The notes beneath the pieces were generated by a model. That model was not told the DNA's origin. It saw nothing but the letters and a program-made list of their open reading frames with translations, and did not search any database. DNA of 64,000 nucleotides from the NCBI GenBank assembly GCA_023426145.1, contig JAFABG010000026.1:124001-188000 (forward strand), read 5' to 3'. Origin of the DNA: Bacteroidota bacterium. Its GTDB lineage: Bacteria > Bacteroidota > Bacteroidia > Bacteroidales > Bacteroidaceae. This document shows, piece after piece, positions 15,812 to 25,370 of the stretch (positions within the stretch are counted from its first letter, which is position 1; each line of letters starts with the position of its first letter). The position numbers and the translations under genes are program-made.

Positions 15812-17908
15812 TTAGCTTATAGCCGCCCAGTTAACATTCGTTTTTCGCAAGGCTTTCAGTTGTTTCCACAAGATTTCATTTTCAGGATGTTGAGCTAAGG
15901 AGTCCTGTTCAACAATATCTTCAGCAATATTCCTAACATATCCCATCAGTTGTCCGTCTCGGGCAATATCTGCAATTTTCAGATCGAAAGCTATACCGCT
16001 TTGTTGTGTACCTTCGAGATCTCCGGGGCCACGTAACTTCAGATCGGCTTCTGCAATTTCAAAGCCATCGTTAGTACGAACCATTATTTCTAGCCGTTTT
16101 CGGGTGTCTTCGGTAAGCTTGTAATTAGTCACTAAAATACAATAAGACTGATCGGCTCCACGTCCTACTCGGCCTCGTAACTGATGAAGTTGGGAAAGGC
16201 CGAAGCGTTCAGCATTCTCAATTATCATTACTGATGCATTGGGAACATTGACTCCTACTTCAATCACAGTAGTGGCAACCATGATTTGAGCCTCTCCAGA
16301 AACAAAAAGTTGCATCTGTTCATCCTTCTCAGCCACCTTCATTTTGCCATGCACTTTGGCTACTGTAAATCCAGGGAATTCCTCTTTTATATACTGATAT
16401 CCCTCTTCCAGATTCTTCAAGTCTATCTTCTCACTCTCTTTGATCAAAGGGTAAACAATATAAACCTGACGCCCTTCCTCTACCTGCTGGCGAACAAAGC
16501 GATACATACTTTCTCTACGGTTATCAAATTGATGAACAGTTGTTATGGGTTTCCTACCAGGAGGCAATTCATCAATAATGGAGACATCAAGATCGCCATA
16601 CAACGTCATGGCAAGTGTACGTGGGATGGGCGTAGCAGTCATAACAAGCACATGTGGTGGCTGAACATTTTTACTCCATAACCGTGCACGCTGAGCCACA
16701 CCAAATCGATGTTGTTCATCAATGACCACCAATCCTAAAGACGAGAAATTAACCGTATCCTCAATAACAGCATGCGTACCTATAAGAATTTTTACATCTC
16801 CAGTGAGTAAACCTGCTAAAATTGCCTCTCTCTTTTTCCCTTTCACAGATCCCGTCAGCAGTTCAACCCGGATCCCCATACCGAAAAGTAGTTTATTCAC
16901 CGTTTCAAAATGCTGATTAGCTAAAACCTCGGTAGGCGCCATCATGCAAGCCTGATATCCATTATCGAGAGCCAATAGCATACTCATTAGTGCGACCAAT
17001 GTTTTGCCACTGCCAACATCTCCCTGGAGCAAGCGATTCATTTGACGCCCTCCACCAACATCATTTCTGATTTCCTTCAGCACGCGTTTCTGTGCACCGG
17101 TCAGTTGAAAAGGAAGATTCTGGGTATAAAAAGTATTGAAGATTTCGCCAACTCTTTCAAAGATATATCCTCGATATCTTCGCTGACGATCTTTAGCATA
17201 ACGGATAATATTCAGCTGCACATAGAAAAGTTCTTCAAACTTTAACCGGTATTGTGCTTTACGCAGCATATCAGGATTGGTAGGGAAATGAATATTCCGG
17301 ATAGCTTCAGTCAGAGGCATAAGGTGGTGTTCAGCCAATAGCTTAGGCGATAAAGTCTCAGGAAGAGGCGCCTCCATTTGCTGAATAACAGTGGAAATCA
17401 TTTTTTCGATGGCATGAGAATTGAGAAAACTACGCTTCATTTTCTCAGTAGTGTTATAATAAGGCTGAAGACCAACAGAAGAAAGTTTTAGTTCATCCGC
17501 CTTATCTACGTCGGGGTGAGCCAAATTGATACGTCCGTTGAATACAGTAGGCTTACCGAAAACAATATATTCTTCATGGAGTTTATATTTACCTAAGATA
17601 AACTTAAGCCCCTGAAACCAAACCAGATCGACTACCCCGGTGCCATCGGAAAAATGAGCTATCAGTCTTCGCTGGCGCCCTTCACCTATGGTTTCAAAAC
17701 TCAATATCTCTCCTTTTAACTGAATATAAGGCATGTTGCCATCTATTTCATGAATGTAATAGATGCGACTCCGATCTACATACTTATAAGGAAAATAATA
17801 AATAAGATCGTGCAAAGAAAAGATTTGTAGTTCTTTGTTTAACACGGCAGCCTTTTGAGGGCCGACACCTGAAATATATTTTATGTCGCGCGTAGTTAAA
17901 TCGAACAT
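15812..17908 (-). CDS. recG: ATP-dependent DNA helicase RecG
   Basis: 698 residues. Branch-migration and fork-reversal helicase. An N-terminal wedge/OB domain (about 1-230, with KYVDRSRIYYI and LKGEILSFE) precedes the helicase core: GDVGSGKT (motif I), DEQHRFG (motif II), VMTATPIPRT (motif III), ATTVIEVGVNVPNA (motif V) and QLRGRVGRG (motif VI). Full length. Its start overlaps the 3' end of ispD by 13 bases. It is the last gene of the pdxJ-exbBD-tonB-DJ1-ispD-recG run. Confidence 0.96.
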   Translation of the reverse strand: MFDLTTRDIKYISGVGPQKAAVLNKELQIFSLHDLIYYFPYKYVDRSRIYYIHEIDGNMPYIQLKGEILSFETIGEGRQRRLIAHFSDGTGVVDLVWFQGLKFILGKYKLHEEYIVFGKPTVFNGRINLAHPDVDKADELKLSSVGLQPYYNTTEKMKRSFLNSHAIEKMISTVIQQMEAPLPETLSPKLLAEHHLMPLTEAIRNIHFPTNPDMLRKAQYRLKFEELFYVQLNIIRYAKDRQRRYRGYIFERVGEIFNTFYTQNLPFQLTGAQKRVLKEIRNDVGGGRQMNRLLQGDVGSGKTLVALMSMLLALDNGYQACMMAPTEVLANQHFETVNKLLFGMGIRVELLTGSVKGKKREAILAGLLTGDVKILIGTHAVIEDTVNFSSLGLVVIDEQHRFGVAQRARLWSKNVQPPHVLVMTATPIPRTLAMTLYGDLDVSIIDELPPGRKPITTVHQFDNRRESMYRFVRQQVEEGRQVYIVYPLIKESEKIDLKNLEEGYQYIKEEFPGFTVAKVHGKMKVAEKDEQMQLFVSGEAQIMVATTVIEVGVNVPNASVMIIENAERFGLSQLHQLRGRVGRGADQSYCILVTNYKLTEDTRKRLEIMVRTNDGFEIAEADLKLRGPGDLEGTQQSGIAFDLKIADIARDGQLMGYVRNIAEDIVEQDSLAQHPENEILWKQLKALRKTNVNWAAIS

Positions 17909-18567
17909 GACAATAAAGCGTTTCCTATTTTCAAATCAAAAGGAGTCGTTATTTTTATATTTTCTCTATTGCCTTCTGCGAGATACACAGGAACTCCAAT
18001 GGATTCAACTACTGAAGCATCGTCTGTGAAAAAAGGGGTATACTGCTGAGCATATGCTCGTTTTAAAAGATCAACATCAAAAACTTGTGGTGTTTGTACT
18101 AACTTATAAGCACTTCGGTCTACAGTCGCACTCTCATCGTTGCTCACATGGCGTAACGTCTCCACGATATCGACTACCGGAATTACGGCTTGATGCTGTG
18201 CAGCCAGCTCATAACATCGACGGATAACCTCAATGCTAACAAACGGGCGAACACCGTCGTGCACTCCAACAATTCCCTGCCCCTCAATCCGTGCAAGTCC
18301 ATTTTTCACCGAATGAAAACGAGTTTCTCCTCCATTTGCTACAATATGTTCCACAGAGAAAGCGTATTCCTCGCACAGTTGTTTCCAATAGTTCTGCTGT
18401 TCGCAAGGAAGGACCAATATAATTTGAAGCATAGGATCGTATCTCCTAAAGACCTCCAAGGTATGCATCAAAACGGGTTTATCACCAATAGGAAGAAATT
18501 GTTTAGGAAGATCTCCTCCCATACGCAAGCCCTTCCCACCAGCGACTATGATCACATATTGCTTCAT
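17896..18567 (-). CDS. ispD: 2-C-methyl-D-erythritol 4-phosphate cytidylyltransferase
   Basis: 223 residues. Couples MEP to CTP in the non-mevalonate isoprenoid pathway. The CTP-binding loop VAGGKGLRMGGDLPKQFLP opens the protein; GVHDGVRPFV and the C-terminal GNRENIKITTPFDL are the other family signatures. Its pathway partner ispF lies about 28 kb away. It ends inside the recG start and begins 9 bases after the DJ-1 gene. Confidence 0.95.
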   Translation of the reverse strand: MKQYVIIVAGGKGLRMGGDLPKQFLPIGDKPVLMHTLEVFRRYDPMLQIILVLPCEQQNYWKQLCEEYAFSVEHIVANGGETRFHSVKNGLARIEGQGIVGVHDGVRPFVSIEVIRRCYELAAQHQAVIPVVDIVETLRHVSNDESATVDRSAYKLVQTPQVFDVDLLKRAYAQQYTPFFTDDASVVESIGVPVYLAEGNRENIKITTPFDLKIGNALLSCSI

Positions 18568-18576
18568 AAATTCCGA

Positions 18577-19128
18577 CTAACGTTTCACGCACATAGCCTC
18601 AGCCAACTCATCCACTTTTTCTTTGCCTGAAAGCATTTCTACGATAGCCAAAGCAAATTCCATTGCAGCACCAGGCCCCATAGCAGTGATAATATTACCA
18701 TCGCGAACCACATGTTCGTTTACACATTCGGCACCTTCAAGATACTGTTCGAATCCCGGATAGCAAGTTGCTTTCTTTCCTTTAAGTAATCCTAGTTTAC
18801 CAAGCACCATTGGAGCAGCGCAAATAGCACCAATAGGTTTTGATTTAGCAGCAAAGTCAAGAATTAATTTACGCAATCCTACGTGTTTATCGAGTGCAGC
18901 AGCTCCCGGCATTCCACCCGGTAGCAATAAAAGATCGGCATCGAAAAAATCGCAATTTTCAAAGTTGATATCACAAAGTAAAGATACGTCATGGGCTCCC
19001 ACCACAATTTCGTCAGGAGTCACAGAGACTATTTCCACATTCATTCCGGCACGTCTCAGTGTGTCGACAACAGTCAGCGCTTCAATTTCTTCAAAGCCGT
19101 CTGCAAAAAATACATATACAGTTCCCAT
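18577..19128 (-). CDS. DJ-1/PfpI family protein
   Basis: 183 residues from the ATG at 19128, giving the usual start MGTVYVFFADGFEEIEA. The nucleophile-elbow cysteine lies in GAICAAPMVLGKLGLL, and the conserved glutamate in DGFEEIE. The family includes YajL/DJ-1 chaperones, deglycase-type enzymes and PfpI-type hydrolases; which activity applies cannot be read from sequence. It lies 76 bases after tonB and just before ispD, so it is probably cotranscribed. Confidence 0.9.
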   Translation of the reverse strand: MGTVYVFFADGFEEIEALTVVDTLRRAGMNVEIVSVTPDEIVVGAHDVSLLCDINFENCDFFDADLLLLPGGMPGAAALDKHVGLRKLILDFAAKSKPIGAICAAPMVLGKLGLLKGKKATCYPGFEQYLEGAECVNEHVVRDGNIITAMGPGAAMEFALAIVEMLSGKEKVDELAEAMCVKR

Positions 19129-19204
19129 AGTTCTATATTTTGATTCGTTCATGAAATAGTTGAAATCCATACCTAGTAAATAGGTCGTATATCAGGCTCA
19201 CCGT

Positions 19205-20080
19205 TTATCTCAAATTGAAATAATAGGTGATTGTTCCAGTCTGATTATTTGGCGTTGACACGGCATTAAAACGCGCTTTCTTTGCAGCTTCTTCCGCAGC
19301 CTTTCTCAAAGCCGGGTTAACGGTATTGGTTCGAGGATTAATTCCGGTTCCTATCACTTGCCCTGAAGGATTCACCGTTATATTGACAACTACACGTCCT
19401 TCTTCTTGCACATTATAGGCAGGCACAGGAAGATGACTACCGCTGCCTAATGAGCGTCCGCCAAGATCAAAGGTACCATATCCCCCACTTCCATTGGCAG
19501 CTCCAGTGGAAGAATTACCTTTAGCACTTCCCTCAGTGCCAGAACCACTATCGGCAGTACCCTTACTTCCATTCATTTGTGCTCCTTTACCAAAAGCATT
19601 GGCTACCTTTTTTCGTGCAGCTTCTTCGGCAGCTTTTCTCTCGCGCTCGGCTTTCTCTTCATTTAGTCGCTTCAGTTCAGCCGCTTTCTCAGCCTCACTC
19701 TTTTCCTTTTTAGGAGTTGGTTCTTTAGGTTTGACCACCTCTTTCGGTTTCACCGTTTCTTTCTTAGGTTCCGTTTTTGGTTTTATAGCAACGGTTTCCT
19801 CGTCAGTTTGAGTCAGCAGATCTTGCTGTGAAGCCACCTCTGGTTGCGTTTCCGTAGGTGCTGCCGTTTCTTCGGGTAATATATCCACATCTACCAATGA
19901 AGGATCATCGAAGCCTCTCGCAGCATCCGTATTACCCAACATCACAGGCACACCACCTGCATCTTCGTCAAGTTGGGGCACGGTTAAACTCACCAGAATC
20001 AAAAGAGCAATTATTGCCACGTGTACCAAGAGCGCACCTAATGCGCCAACTAATTCACCCTTTTTTCTTCTGTCCATCAT
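19205..20080 (-). CDS. tonB: TonB energy transducer
   Basis: 291 residues. One N-terminal membrane helix (LLVHVAIIALLILVSLTV), then a long Lys/Pro/Glu-rich periplasmic spacer (KPKTEPKKETVKPKEVV and onward), a Gly/Ser-rich segment (about 165-205) and a C-terminal TonB-like domain (VVNITVNPSGQVIGTGI ... AAEEAAKKARFNAV). Together with the adjacent ExbB and ExbD it should couple the proton gradient to outer-membrane TonB-dependent transport. Bacteroidetes carry several TonB copies, so its receptor partners are unknown. It lies 2 bases after exbD. Confidence 0.92.
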   Translation of the reverse strand: MMDRRKKGELVGALGALLVHVAIIALLILVSLTVPQLDEDAGGVPVMLGNTDAARGFDDPSLVDVDILPEETAAPTETQPEVASQQDLLTQTDEETVAIKPKTEPKKETVKPKEVVKPKEPTPKKEKSEAEKAAELKRLNEEKAERERKAAEEAARKKVANAFGKGAQMNGSKGTADSGSGTEGSAKGNSSTGAANGSGGYGTFDLGGRSLGSGSHLPVPAYNVQEEGRVVVNITVNPSGQVIGTGINPRTNTVNPALRKAAEEAAKKARFNAVSTPNNQTGTITYYFNLR

Positions 20081-20082
20081 TC

Positions 20083-20499
20083 TTATTTTATTTCAGGCGG
20101 ACGAGTAGCTAACACCATCTTAAAATGATTTTCATTAGCAATGTTAAGCACCCGCACAATTTCACGATAAGGTACAGATTCATCCGCATATAATGCCACA
20201 TACATTTCAGGTTCCTTCTCCGCACAGCTTTGCAAAAACGGAGTTAGTTCGTCCAATGCTAATTGTTGCTCCTTCTCATTACCAAAGGCTGCATAGTAAT
20301 TCAAGTCCTTATCAATAACCACTCTCGTCAGAGGTTTAGCCGATGTTTGCTGCTTGCCTTGAGGCAACAACACTTTAATAGCATTCGGCGACACCGCGGT
20401 GGAAGTGATCATAAAGAATATAAGCAACAGGAAAATGACGTCCGTCATAGATGCCATGCTGAAATTGGGCGATACTCTATTTCTTCTTTTTAATCCCAC
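20083..20499 (-). CDS. exbD: ExbD/TolR family biopolymer transport protein
   Basis: 138 residues. A short cytoplasmic N-terminus (MGLKRRNRVSPNFSMASMTDVIFLLLIFFMIT) leads into one membrane helix with the conserved proton-path aspartate (SMTDVIF); a periplasmic domain follows. It forms the inner-membrane motor with ExbB. It is separated by 22 bases from exbB and 2 from tonB. Confidence 0.93.
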   Translation of the reverse strand: MGLKRRNRVSPNFSMASMTDVIFLLLIFFMITSTAVSPNAIKVLLPQGKQQTSAKPLTRVVIDKDLNYYAAFGNEKEQQLALDELTPFLQSCAEKEPEMYVALYADESVPYREIVRVLNIANENHFKMVLATRPPEIK

Positions 20500-20521
20500 G
20501 TTGTTTCTATCAGTTTTTGAT

Positions 20522-21244
20522 TTACACTTTCTGAGCAGGCTCGTTAAGAAGGTCCATAAATTCCATCGTACGAGCTTCCATTTTATTGACTATACGGTCT
20601 ACGAGCATCACCAAATAATTGTAGGCAAACATGGCAATGATACCAACGATCAATCCACCTACGGTAGTAATCATCGCCTCGTATATACCACCCGAAAGCA
20701 ATGTTATATCTACATTACCGCTTCCTGCATTGGCCATTTCGTAGAATGCACGCACCATACCTGTAACTGTACCCAGAAAACCAAGCATTGGGGCGCCACC
20801 AGAAATGGTAGCCATCACCGTTAGTCCTTTTTCGAGTTTAGCCACTTCAAGATTACCCACATTTTCGATGGCTACCTGCACATCATTAATGGGTCTTCCC
20901 AGTCGGCTGATTCCTTTTTCAATCATACGTGCCGAAGGAGTGTTTATCGTCCGGCAATACTGAATGGCCGCTTTGATTTCCCCGCTATGAATATAATCTT
21001 TAATGCGGTCCATAAACATAGGGTCCTCTTTTCCAGCCTTGCGGATCATATAATTACGTTCAAATAAGATGTAGAAACACACCACAGAAAGTACACCCAG
21101 CAAAAGCATGATCCACCCTCCTTTAATAGCCATATCGAACATATTCATTTCGGGAACACTGACGGGAGTTAGAACAGGATTCGCAGTTGCCAGTGAGTCA
21201 GCCATATTCATAGCCCCTTGGGCCAATAAGATTAATCCATTCAT
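20522..21244 (-). CDS. exbB: MotA/TolQ/ExbB proton channel family protein
   Basis: 240 residues with three membrane segments: near 38-56 (GGWIMLLLGVLSVVCFYIL), about 140-160 (GGAPMLGFLGTVTGMVRAFY) and about 180-205 (EAMITTVGGLIVGIIAMFAYNYL). The GFLGTVTGM and TVGGLIVGI motifs are the family core. It is the stator of the ExbB-ExbD-TonB motor. Its ATG overlaps the pdxJ stop by one base (TAATG), implying coupled translation. Confidence 0.93.
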   Translation of the reverse strand: MNGLILLAQGAMNMADSLATANPVLTPVSVPEMNMFDMAIKGGWIMLLLGVLSVVCFYILFERNYMIRKAGKEDPMFMDRIKDYIHSGEIKAAIQYCRTINTPSARMIEKGISRLGRPINDVQVAIENVGNLEVAKLEKGLTVMATISGGAPMLGFLGTVTGMVRAFYEMANAGSGNVDITLLSGGIYEAMITTVGGLIVGIIAMFAYNYLVMLVDRIVNKMEARTMEFMDLLNEPAQKV

Positions 21245-21957
21245 TAGCGTAGACAGTTTTTATATTCCTGAATAGTACGTTCTAGTCCTAGATACAATGC
21301 ATCACTAATCAATGCATGACCAATGGACACTTCGTCTACCCAAGGAATGTTTTTATAGAAATAGTTTAAATTCACAAGACTTAAATCATGTCCCGCATTC
21401 AAACCAATGCCAAGCTTGCGCGCTGTTTTCGCAGCTTCCACAAAAGGGGCAATTGCCTGTTCGGGGTTCTTCGGATAAGCCGTAGCATAAGGTTCGGTAT
21501 AGAGTTCCACGCGGTCGGCTCCTGCCTTAGCGGCATACTCTACCATTTCGGGATCGGCAGCAACAAAAACTGAGGTGCGAATACCCGCAGTATTGAATTG
21601 ATCGAGCACCTCTGCCAGAAATGTTTGATTCACTTTTGTATCCCATCCAGAGTTTGACGTAATCTGAGAAGGATCGTCGGGGACCAGAGTCACCTGATGA
21701 GGTTTCACTTTCAATACCAAGTCAATAAACTCAGGAGAAGGATAACCTTCAATATTGAATTCAGTCCGCAACAACGGACGCAGATCATAAACATCTGCCC
21801 GGCGGATGTGACGTTCGTCGGGACGAGGATGAACTGTAATTCCTTCAGCGCCAAAAGTTTCACAATCAAGAGCCACTTTCACCACATTCGGAGTATCACC
21901 CCCACGCGCATTTCTCAGCGTGGCCACCTTGTTTATGTTTACACTTAATTTAGTCAT
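21244..21957 (-). CDS. pdxJ: Pyridoxine 5'-phosphate synthase
   Basis: 237 residues from the ATG at 21957 (MTKLSVNINKVATLRNARGG). It condenses 3-amino-2-oxopropyl phosphate with deoxyxylulose phosphate to make pyridoxine 5'-phosphate. Signatures: TVHPRPDERHIR with the catalytic histidine, HQVTLVPDDP, DRVELYTEPYA, GLNAGHDLSLVNL and EVSIGHALI. It heads the exbB-exbD-tonB-DJ1-ispD-recG run and is divergent from nadK; a minus-strand TATTTTTG (21979-21986) lies 22 bases upstream. Confidence 0.96.
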   Translation of the reverse strand: MTKLSVNINKVATLRNARGGDTPNVVKVALDCETFGAEGITVHPRPDERHIRRADVYDLRPLLRTEFNIEGYPSPEFIDLVLKVKPHQVTLVPDDPSQITSNSGWDTKVNQTFLAEVLDQFNTAGIRTSVFVAADPEMVEYAAKAGADRVELYTEPYATAYPKNPEQAIAPFVEAAKTARKLGIGLNAGHDLSLVNLNYFYKNIPWVDEVSIGHALISDALYLGLERTIQEYKNCLR

Positions 21958-22105
21958 AGTTTTACGCAATATTTGCCGCAAAAATACAAATATTATTATT
22001 AGTTCCCTAATAATACGAAACGCATTCTATGTTCTTTTTTGGTTATTTAAAGTAGAAATCCAAGAAAAAATGCCAATTTTGCAAACAGAACTAATAATAT
22101 TGATG

Positions 22106-22978
22106 ATGAAATTCGCCATTTTCGGAAACACGTATCAACCTCAAAAATCGTTTCATGCCTATCGGCTTTTAGAACTTCTCAAAAGCCAAGGAGCAGAAAT
22201 CGCTATGTGTCGGGAGTTTTATGATTTTCTTTCGGCAGACCTAAGAATAAAAGTCCCCATAGACGAATTAATAGAAGGCAATGATTTTACTGCCGATATG
22301 GTTATTAGCATCGGAGGAGACGGTACGTTTCTGAAGGCAGCCCGCCGAGTGGGACGAAAAGAGATTCCCATTTTAGGTATCAATACCGGGCGATTGGGAT
22401 TTCTTGCCGACATTTCACCCGAAGAGATGGAAAGTACTTTTAAAGAGATTCAAGCAGGCGAATATAGTGTGGAAGATCGAAGTGTACTTCAGCTCATTAG
22501 CAATGACAAGCATCTTCAAGAATTTCCTTATGCACTGAATGAGATTGCCGTGCTCAAACGAGATAGTTCCTCCATGATCAGCATCCGCACCGCTATCAAT
22601 GGTGCGTATCTGACCACTTATCAGGCCGACGGGCTAGTCATTTCGACTCCTACAGGCTCTACTGCGTATTCTTTAAGCGTAGGTGGTCCAATTATCGTGC
22701 CCCACTCAAACACAATCGCCATCACTCCCGTAGCTCCTCATAGCCTGAACGTTCGTCCCATAGTGATTCGCGATGATTGGGAGGTTACATTGGATGTGGA
22801 AAGCCGCAGCCACAACTTTCTTGTTGCCATCGACGGAAGTAGTGAGTCTTGCAAAGAAACCACTCAGCTAACCATTCGCAAAGCCGACTATAGCATCAAA
22901 ATCGTGAAACGCGTTAGCCATGTCTTCTTCGATACGCTTCGCAGCAAAATGATGTGGGGAGCAGATGGTAGAAGCTAA
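22106..22978 (+). CDS. nadK: NAD kinase
   Basis: 290 residues from the ATG at 22106 (a second ATG directly precedes it at 22103). Phosphorylates NAD to NADP. Signatures: GGDGTFLKAARR with the catalytic aspartate, NTGRLGFLAD, TPTGSTAYSLSVGGPI and APHSLNVRPIV. The frame is open for another 62 codons upstream, into the pdxJ start region, but that part is hydrophobic and unlike the family, so the internal start is preferred. Confidence 0.95.
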   Translation: MKFAIFGNTYQPQKSFHAYRLLELLKSQGAEIAMCREFYDFLSADLRIKVPIDELIEGNDFTADMVISIGGDGTFLKAARRVGRKEIPILGINTGRLGFLADISPEEMESTFKEIQAGEYSVEDRSVLQLISNDKHLQEFPYALNEIAVLKRDSSSMISIRTAINGAYLTTYQADGLVISTPTGSTAYSLSVGGPIIVPHSNTIAITPVAPHSLNVRPIVIRDDWEVTLDVESRSHNFLVAIDGSSESCKETTQLTIRKADYSIKIVKRVSHVFFDTLRSKMMWGADGRS

Positions 22979-23347
22979 CCATTCAATGATTCCATTCAAC
23001 CTCTATCATTGAAAGAACAACAGAATCCTTATCTAGTTTTCTTTCGATGTATGGATCGTACTCTCTTGCTATAAAGAAAGTAGCTACAAGATGCAAGTAT
23101 CATTAACTCTTCACCCCCGTGGTTAGAACTTCTCACGTTCGTGAAGAATTCTGACCACGGGGGTGATAAGATCTCTCCACGGCCGTGGAGAGTTAGTATT
23201 ACTTATAGCATGTGAGAACTAGATCTATAGCATCAACGAAGAATATAATCACCTTCTACTCATTCCACCTATATACTTTAGAAATTGCATATAGGGAACA
23301 AAGTTAAAGAAGGAGAATGAACTTTCTGCTGAGTATAAACCTACAAA
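22979..23347. repeat. Intergenic region with strong inverted repeats
   Basis: 369 bases between convergent nadK and the coiled-coil gene, without a credible gene. Element 1 (23112-23165): outer arms CACCCCCGTGGT and ACCACGGGGGTG (12 bp perfect), inside which AGAA/TTCT and CTTCTCACG/CGTGAAG pair with small bulges, giving a hairpin of about 54 bases. Element 2 (23173-23192): a perfect 20-base palindrome, CTCTCCACGG with its mirror. Flanking AACTCT (23105-23110) and AGAGTT (23189-23194) can also pair. No T-tract follows, so a plain terminator is unlikely; REP-like repeats are possible. Confidence 0.7.
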
Positions 23348-24220
23348 TTAATCAAGCTCAAATTTCTGTGAACCAATCAGATTACCCCCTTCAAAAATGT
23401 CAAGGCGATAGTTACCAGCATAAAGAAACTCTTCTACATCCCAATATACATTGATATTTTGCTCTTCGCCATTATATTCAATATACTTCTTGATAGAATA
23501 GCCCAACGTGCGATTTTCATAAGGGAAAGTATTGGATGCACTCTTTGTAAGCACGTCATTATCGGGTTTAGTAATTCGTATATAAATCGTTCTTTCGCCA
23601 TTTTCAGCAGTGATATTCTTCACAACCGTGAAACTTACGGCCAACTTGACCACATCTTTCACTTTCTTGGCTACTTTACCTCTTTTATTACGCGGCTCCA
23701 CACGAATGTTTGTCACATCAAGCTGTGCTGCTAATGTCACCTTCTTATTCAACTCTTTCTTTTCTTCAGAAAGATTATTGATCTGTTGCGAAGCCTTGTT
23801 GTACTTCTGAGTAACATCTGCAATCACCTGCTGCTGACGTTTATTCAGCTTATCCAACGAATCAATCTGATTGATATAGCCTATCATAATCTTACGCAAT
23901 GTAGCCAACTCTTTCTTCAACCGGCGGATCTCAGTAGCATTAGAGCTTTTCACCGTACGAAGTTCCTCAAGAAGTCGCTGAGTCTTCAGTTGCTCTTGAT
24001 CAAGCAATTGAGCCAGAGAGTCGTTCGTTACAGTGAACTTCAACTCATCATACTTCTGCACAAACTGACTATATTCGCTTTCCAAATCTTCCTTATCCAA
24101 TTGAAATTCCTGAACCAATTCGCGATTGGCTTTCTTTTCAGTAATCAACAGATAAGTGATTCCGACAATTGCTATCACCAAAACAGCCACGGCTGCAATA
24201 AGAAGTTTTTTTCTATCCAT
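23348..24220 (-). CDS. Membrane-anchored coiled-coil protein of unknown function
   Basis: 290 residues. One N-terminal membrane helix (KLLIAAVAVLVIAIVGITYLLI, about 4-25), a long coiled coil from about 28 to 155 rich in Glu, Lys, Leu and Gln (NREL ... ELKFTV ... RRLKKELATLRKIM ... QINNLSEEKKELNKKV), then a compact beta-rich domain (about 160-290; VKLAVSFTVVKNITAENG, YNGEEQNINVYWDVEEFLYAGNYRLDIFEGG). I do not recognise a named family. The topology suggests a periplasmic C-terminus. It is monocistronic and convergent with nadK. Confidence 0.75.
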   Translation of the reverse strand: MDRKKLLIAAVAVLVIAIVGITYLLITEKKANRELVQEFQLDKEDLESEYSQFVQKYDELKFTVTNDSLAQLLDQEQLKTQRLLEELRTVKSSNATEIRRLKKELATLRKIMIGYINQIDSLDKLNKRQQQVIADVTQKYNKASQQINNLSEEKKELNKKVTLAAQLDVTNIRVEPRNKRGKVAKKVKDVVKLAVSFTVVKNITAENGERTIYIRITKPDNDVLTKSASNTFPYENRTLGYSIKKYIEYNGEEQNINVYWDVEEFLYAGNYRLDIFEGGNLIGSQKFELD

Positions 24221-24320
24221 ATTTCCAATTGTTAATTGATAACGGGCGCAAAAGTAATCATTTCACTACAGAGTAACACAGAAGGGGCCATTTTCTTTAA
24301 CTAAAATTATTACGGAAAAA

Positions 24321-24352
24321 TTTCTTTAATTAGGATTATCGTTGTAATTTTG
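24321..24352 (+). promoter_or_regulatory. mdh promoter
   Basis: TAATTTTG at 24345-24352 (TAnnTTTG) with a weaker TTTC at 24321-24324, 20 bases upstream. Transcription should start about 40 bases before the mdh ATG. Confidence 0.55.
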
Positions 24353-24402
24353 TGGCGTTGTAAGTATGAATTTAATTATCAACTTTTAAATAAATAAGTA
24401 TT

Positions 24403-25344
24403 ATGTCAAAAGTAACCGTAGTAGGCGCAGGTAACGTAGGTGCTACATGTGCAAATGTACTAGCCTTCAATGAAGTGGCTGACGAAGTAGTAATGCTGGA
24501 CGTTAAAGAAGGCGTTTCAGAAGGTAAAGCAATGGATATGATGCAGACAGCTCAATTGTTGGGTTTCGACACAACTGTAGTAGGCTGCACAAACGACTAT
24601 GCTCAGACTGCTAATTCTGACGTTGTTGTAATCACTTCTGGTATTCCTCGTAAACCGGGTATGACTCGCGAAGAATTGATCGGTGTAAACGCTGGCATCG
24701 TTAAATCAGTAGCAGAAAACATCTTGAAATACTCTCCTAATGCAATCCTTGTTGTGATCTCTAATCCTATGGATACAATGACTTACTTGTCATTGAAATC
24801 TTTGGGCTTACCTAAAAATCGCATCATCGGTATGGGTGGAGCATTGGATAGCTCACGCTTCAAATATTTCTTGTCTCAAGCATTAGGTTGCAACGCTAAT
24901 GAAGTAGAAGGCATGGTTATTGGTGGACATGGTGACACAACTATGATTCCTTTGACTCGTTTCGCTACTTACAAAGGTATGCCTGTTACAAACTTCATCT
25001 CTGAAGAAAAATTGAATGAAGTAGCTGCATCAACAATGGTAGGTGGTGCTACTTTAACTAAATTATTAGGTACTTCTGCTTGGTATGCACCAGGTGCAGC
25101 AGGAGCATTTGTTGTAGAATCAATCCTACACGACCAAAAGAAAATGATCCCTTGCTCAGTATATTTGGAAGGAGAATACGGCGAATCTGATATTTGTATC
25201 GGTGTTCCTGTAATTCTTGGTAAGAATGGTATTGAGAAAATCGTTGAACTTGAACTTAACGCTGACGAAAAAGCTAAATTTGCTGCTAGCGCTAAAGCTG
25301 TTCACGGAACTAACGCTGCTCTTAAAGAAGTAGGCGCTCTCTAA
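24403..25344 (+). CDS. mdh: Malate dehydrogenase
   Basis: 313 residues. NAD-dependent malate/oxaloacetate interconversion, part of the reductive branch from PEP to fumarate and succinate in Bacteroides. Rossmann motif VGAGNVGATCANV, substrate loop PRKPGMTREELIGVN, ISNPMDTMTYLSL and the catalytic histidine in VIGGHGDTTMIP. The R in PRKPGMTR fits malate rather than lactate specificity. Codon use is strongly biased to a few codons, consistent with high expression. It stands alone between its own promoter and terminator. Confidence 0.96.
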   Translation: MSKVTVVGAGNVGATCANVLAFNEVADEVVMLDVKEGVSEGKAMDMMQTAQLLGFDTTVVGCTNDYAQTANSDVVVITSGIPRKPGMTREELIGVNAGIVKSVAENILKYSPNAILVVISNPMDTMTYLSLKSLGLPKNRIIGMGGALDSSRFKYFLSQALGCNANEVEGMVIGGHGDTTMIPLTRFATYKGMPVTNFISEEKLNEVAASTMVGGATLTKLLGTSAWYAPGAAGAFVVESILHDQKKMIPCSVYLEGEYGESDICIGVPVILGKNGIEKIVELELNADEKAKFAASAKAVHGTNAALKEVGAL

Positions 25345-25370
25345 TTCGAATTTCTACTACATTTATAGAT

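Noticed and set aside
21920..22105. Longer start for nadK
   Set aside because: The extension is hydrophobic, overlaps pdxJ antisense and is unlike NadK N-termini.
23105..23194. CRISPR array
   Set aside because: The repeats are inverted, few and unequal, with no spacers and no cas genes.
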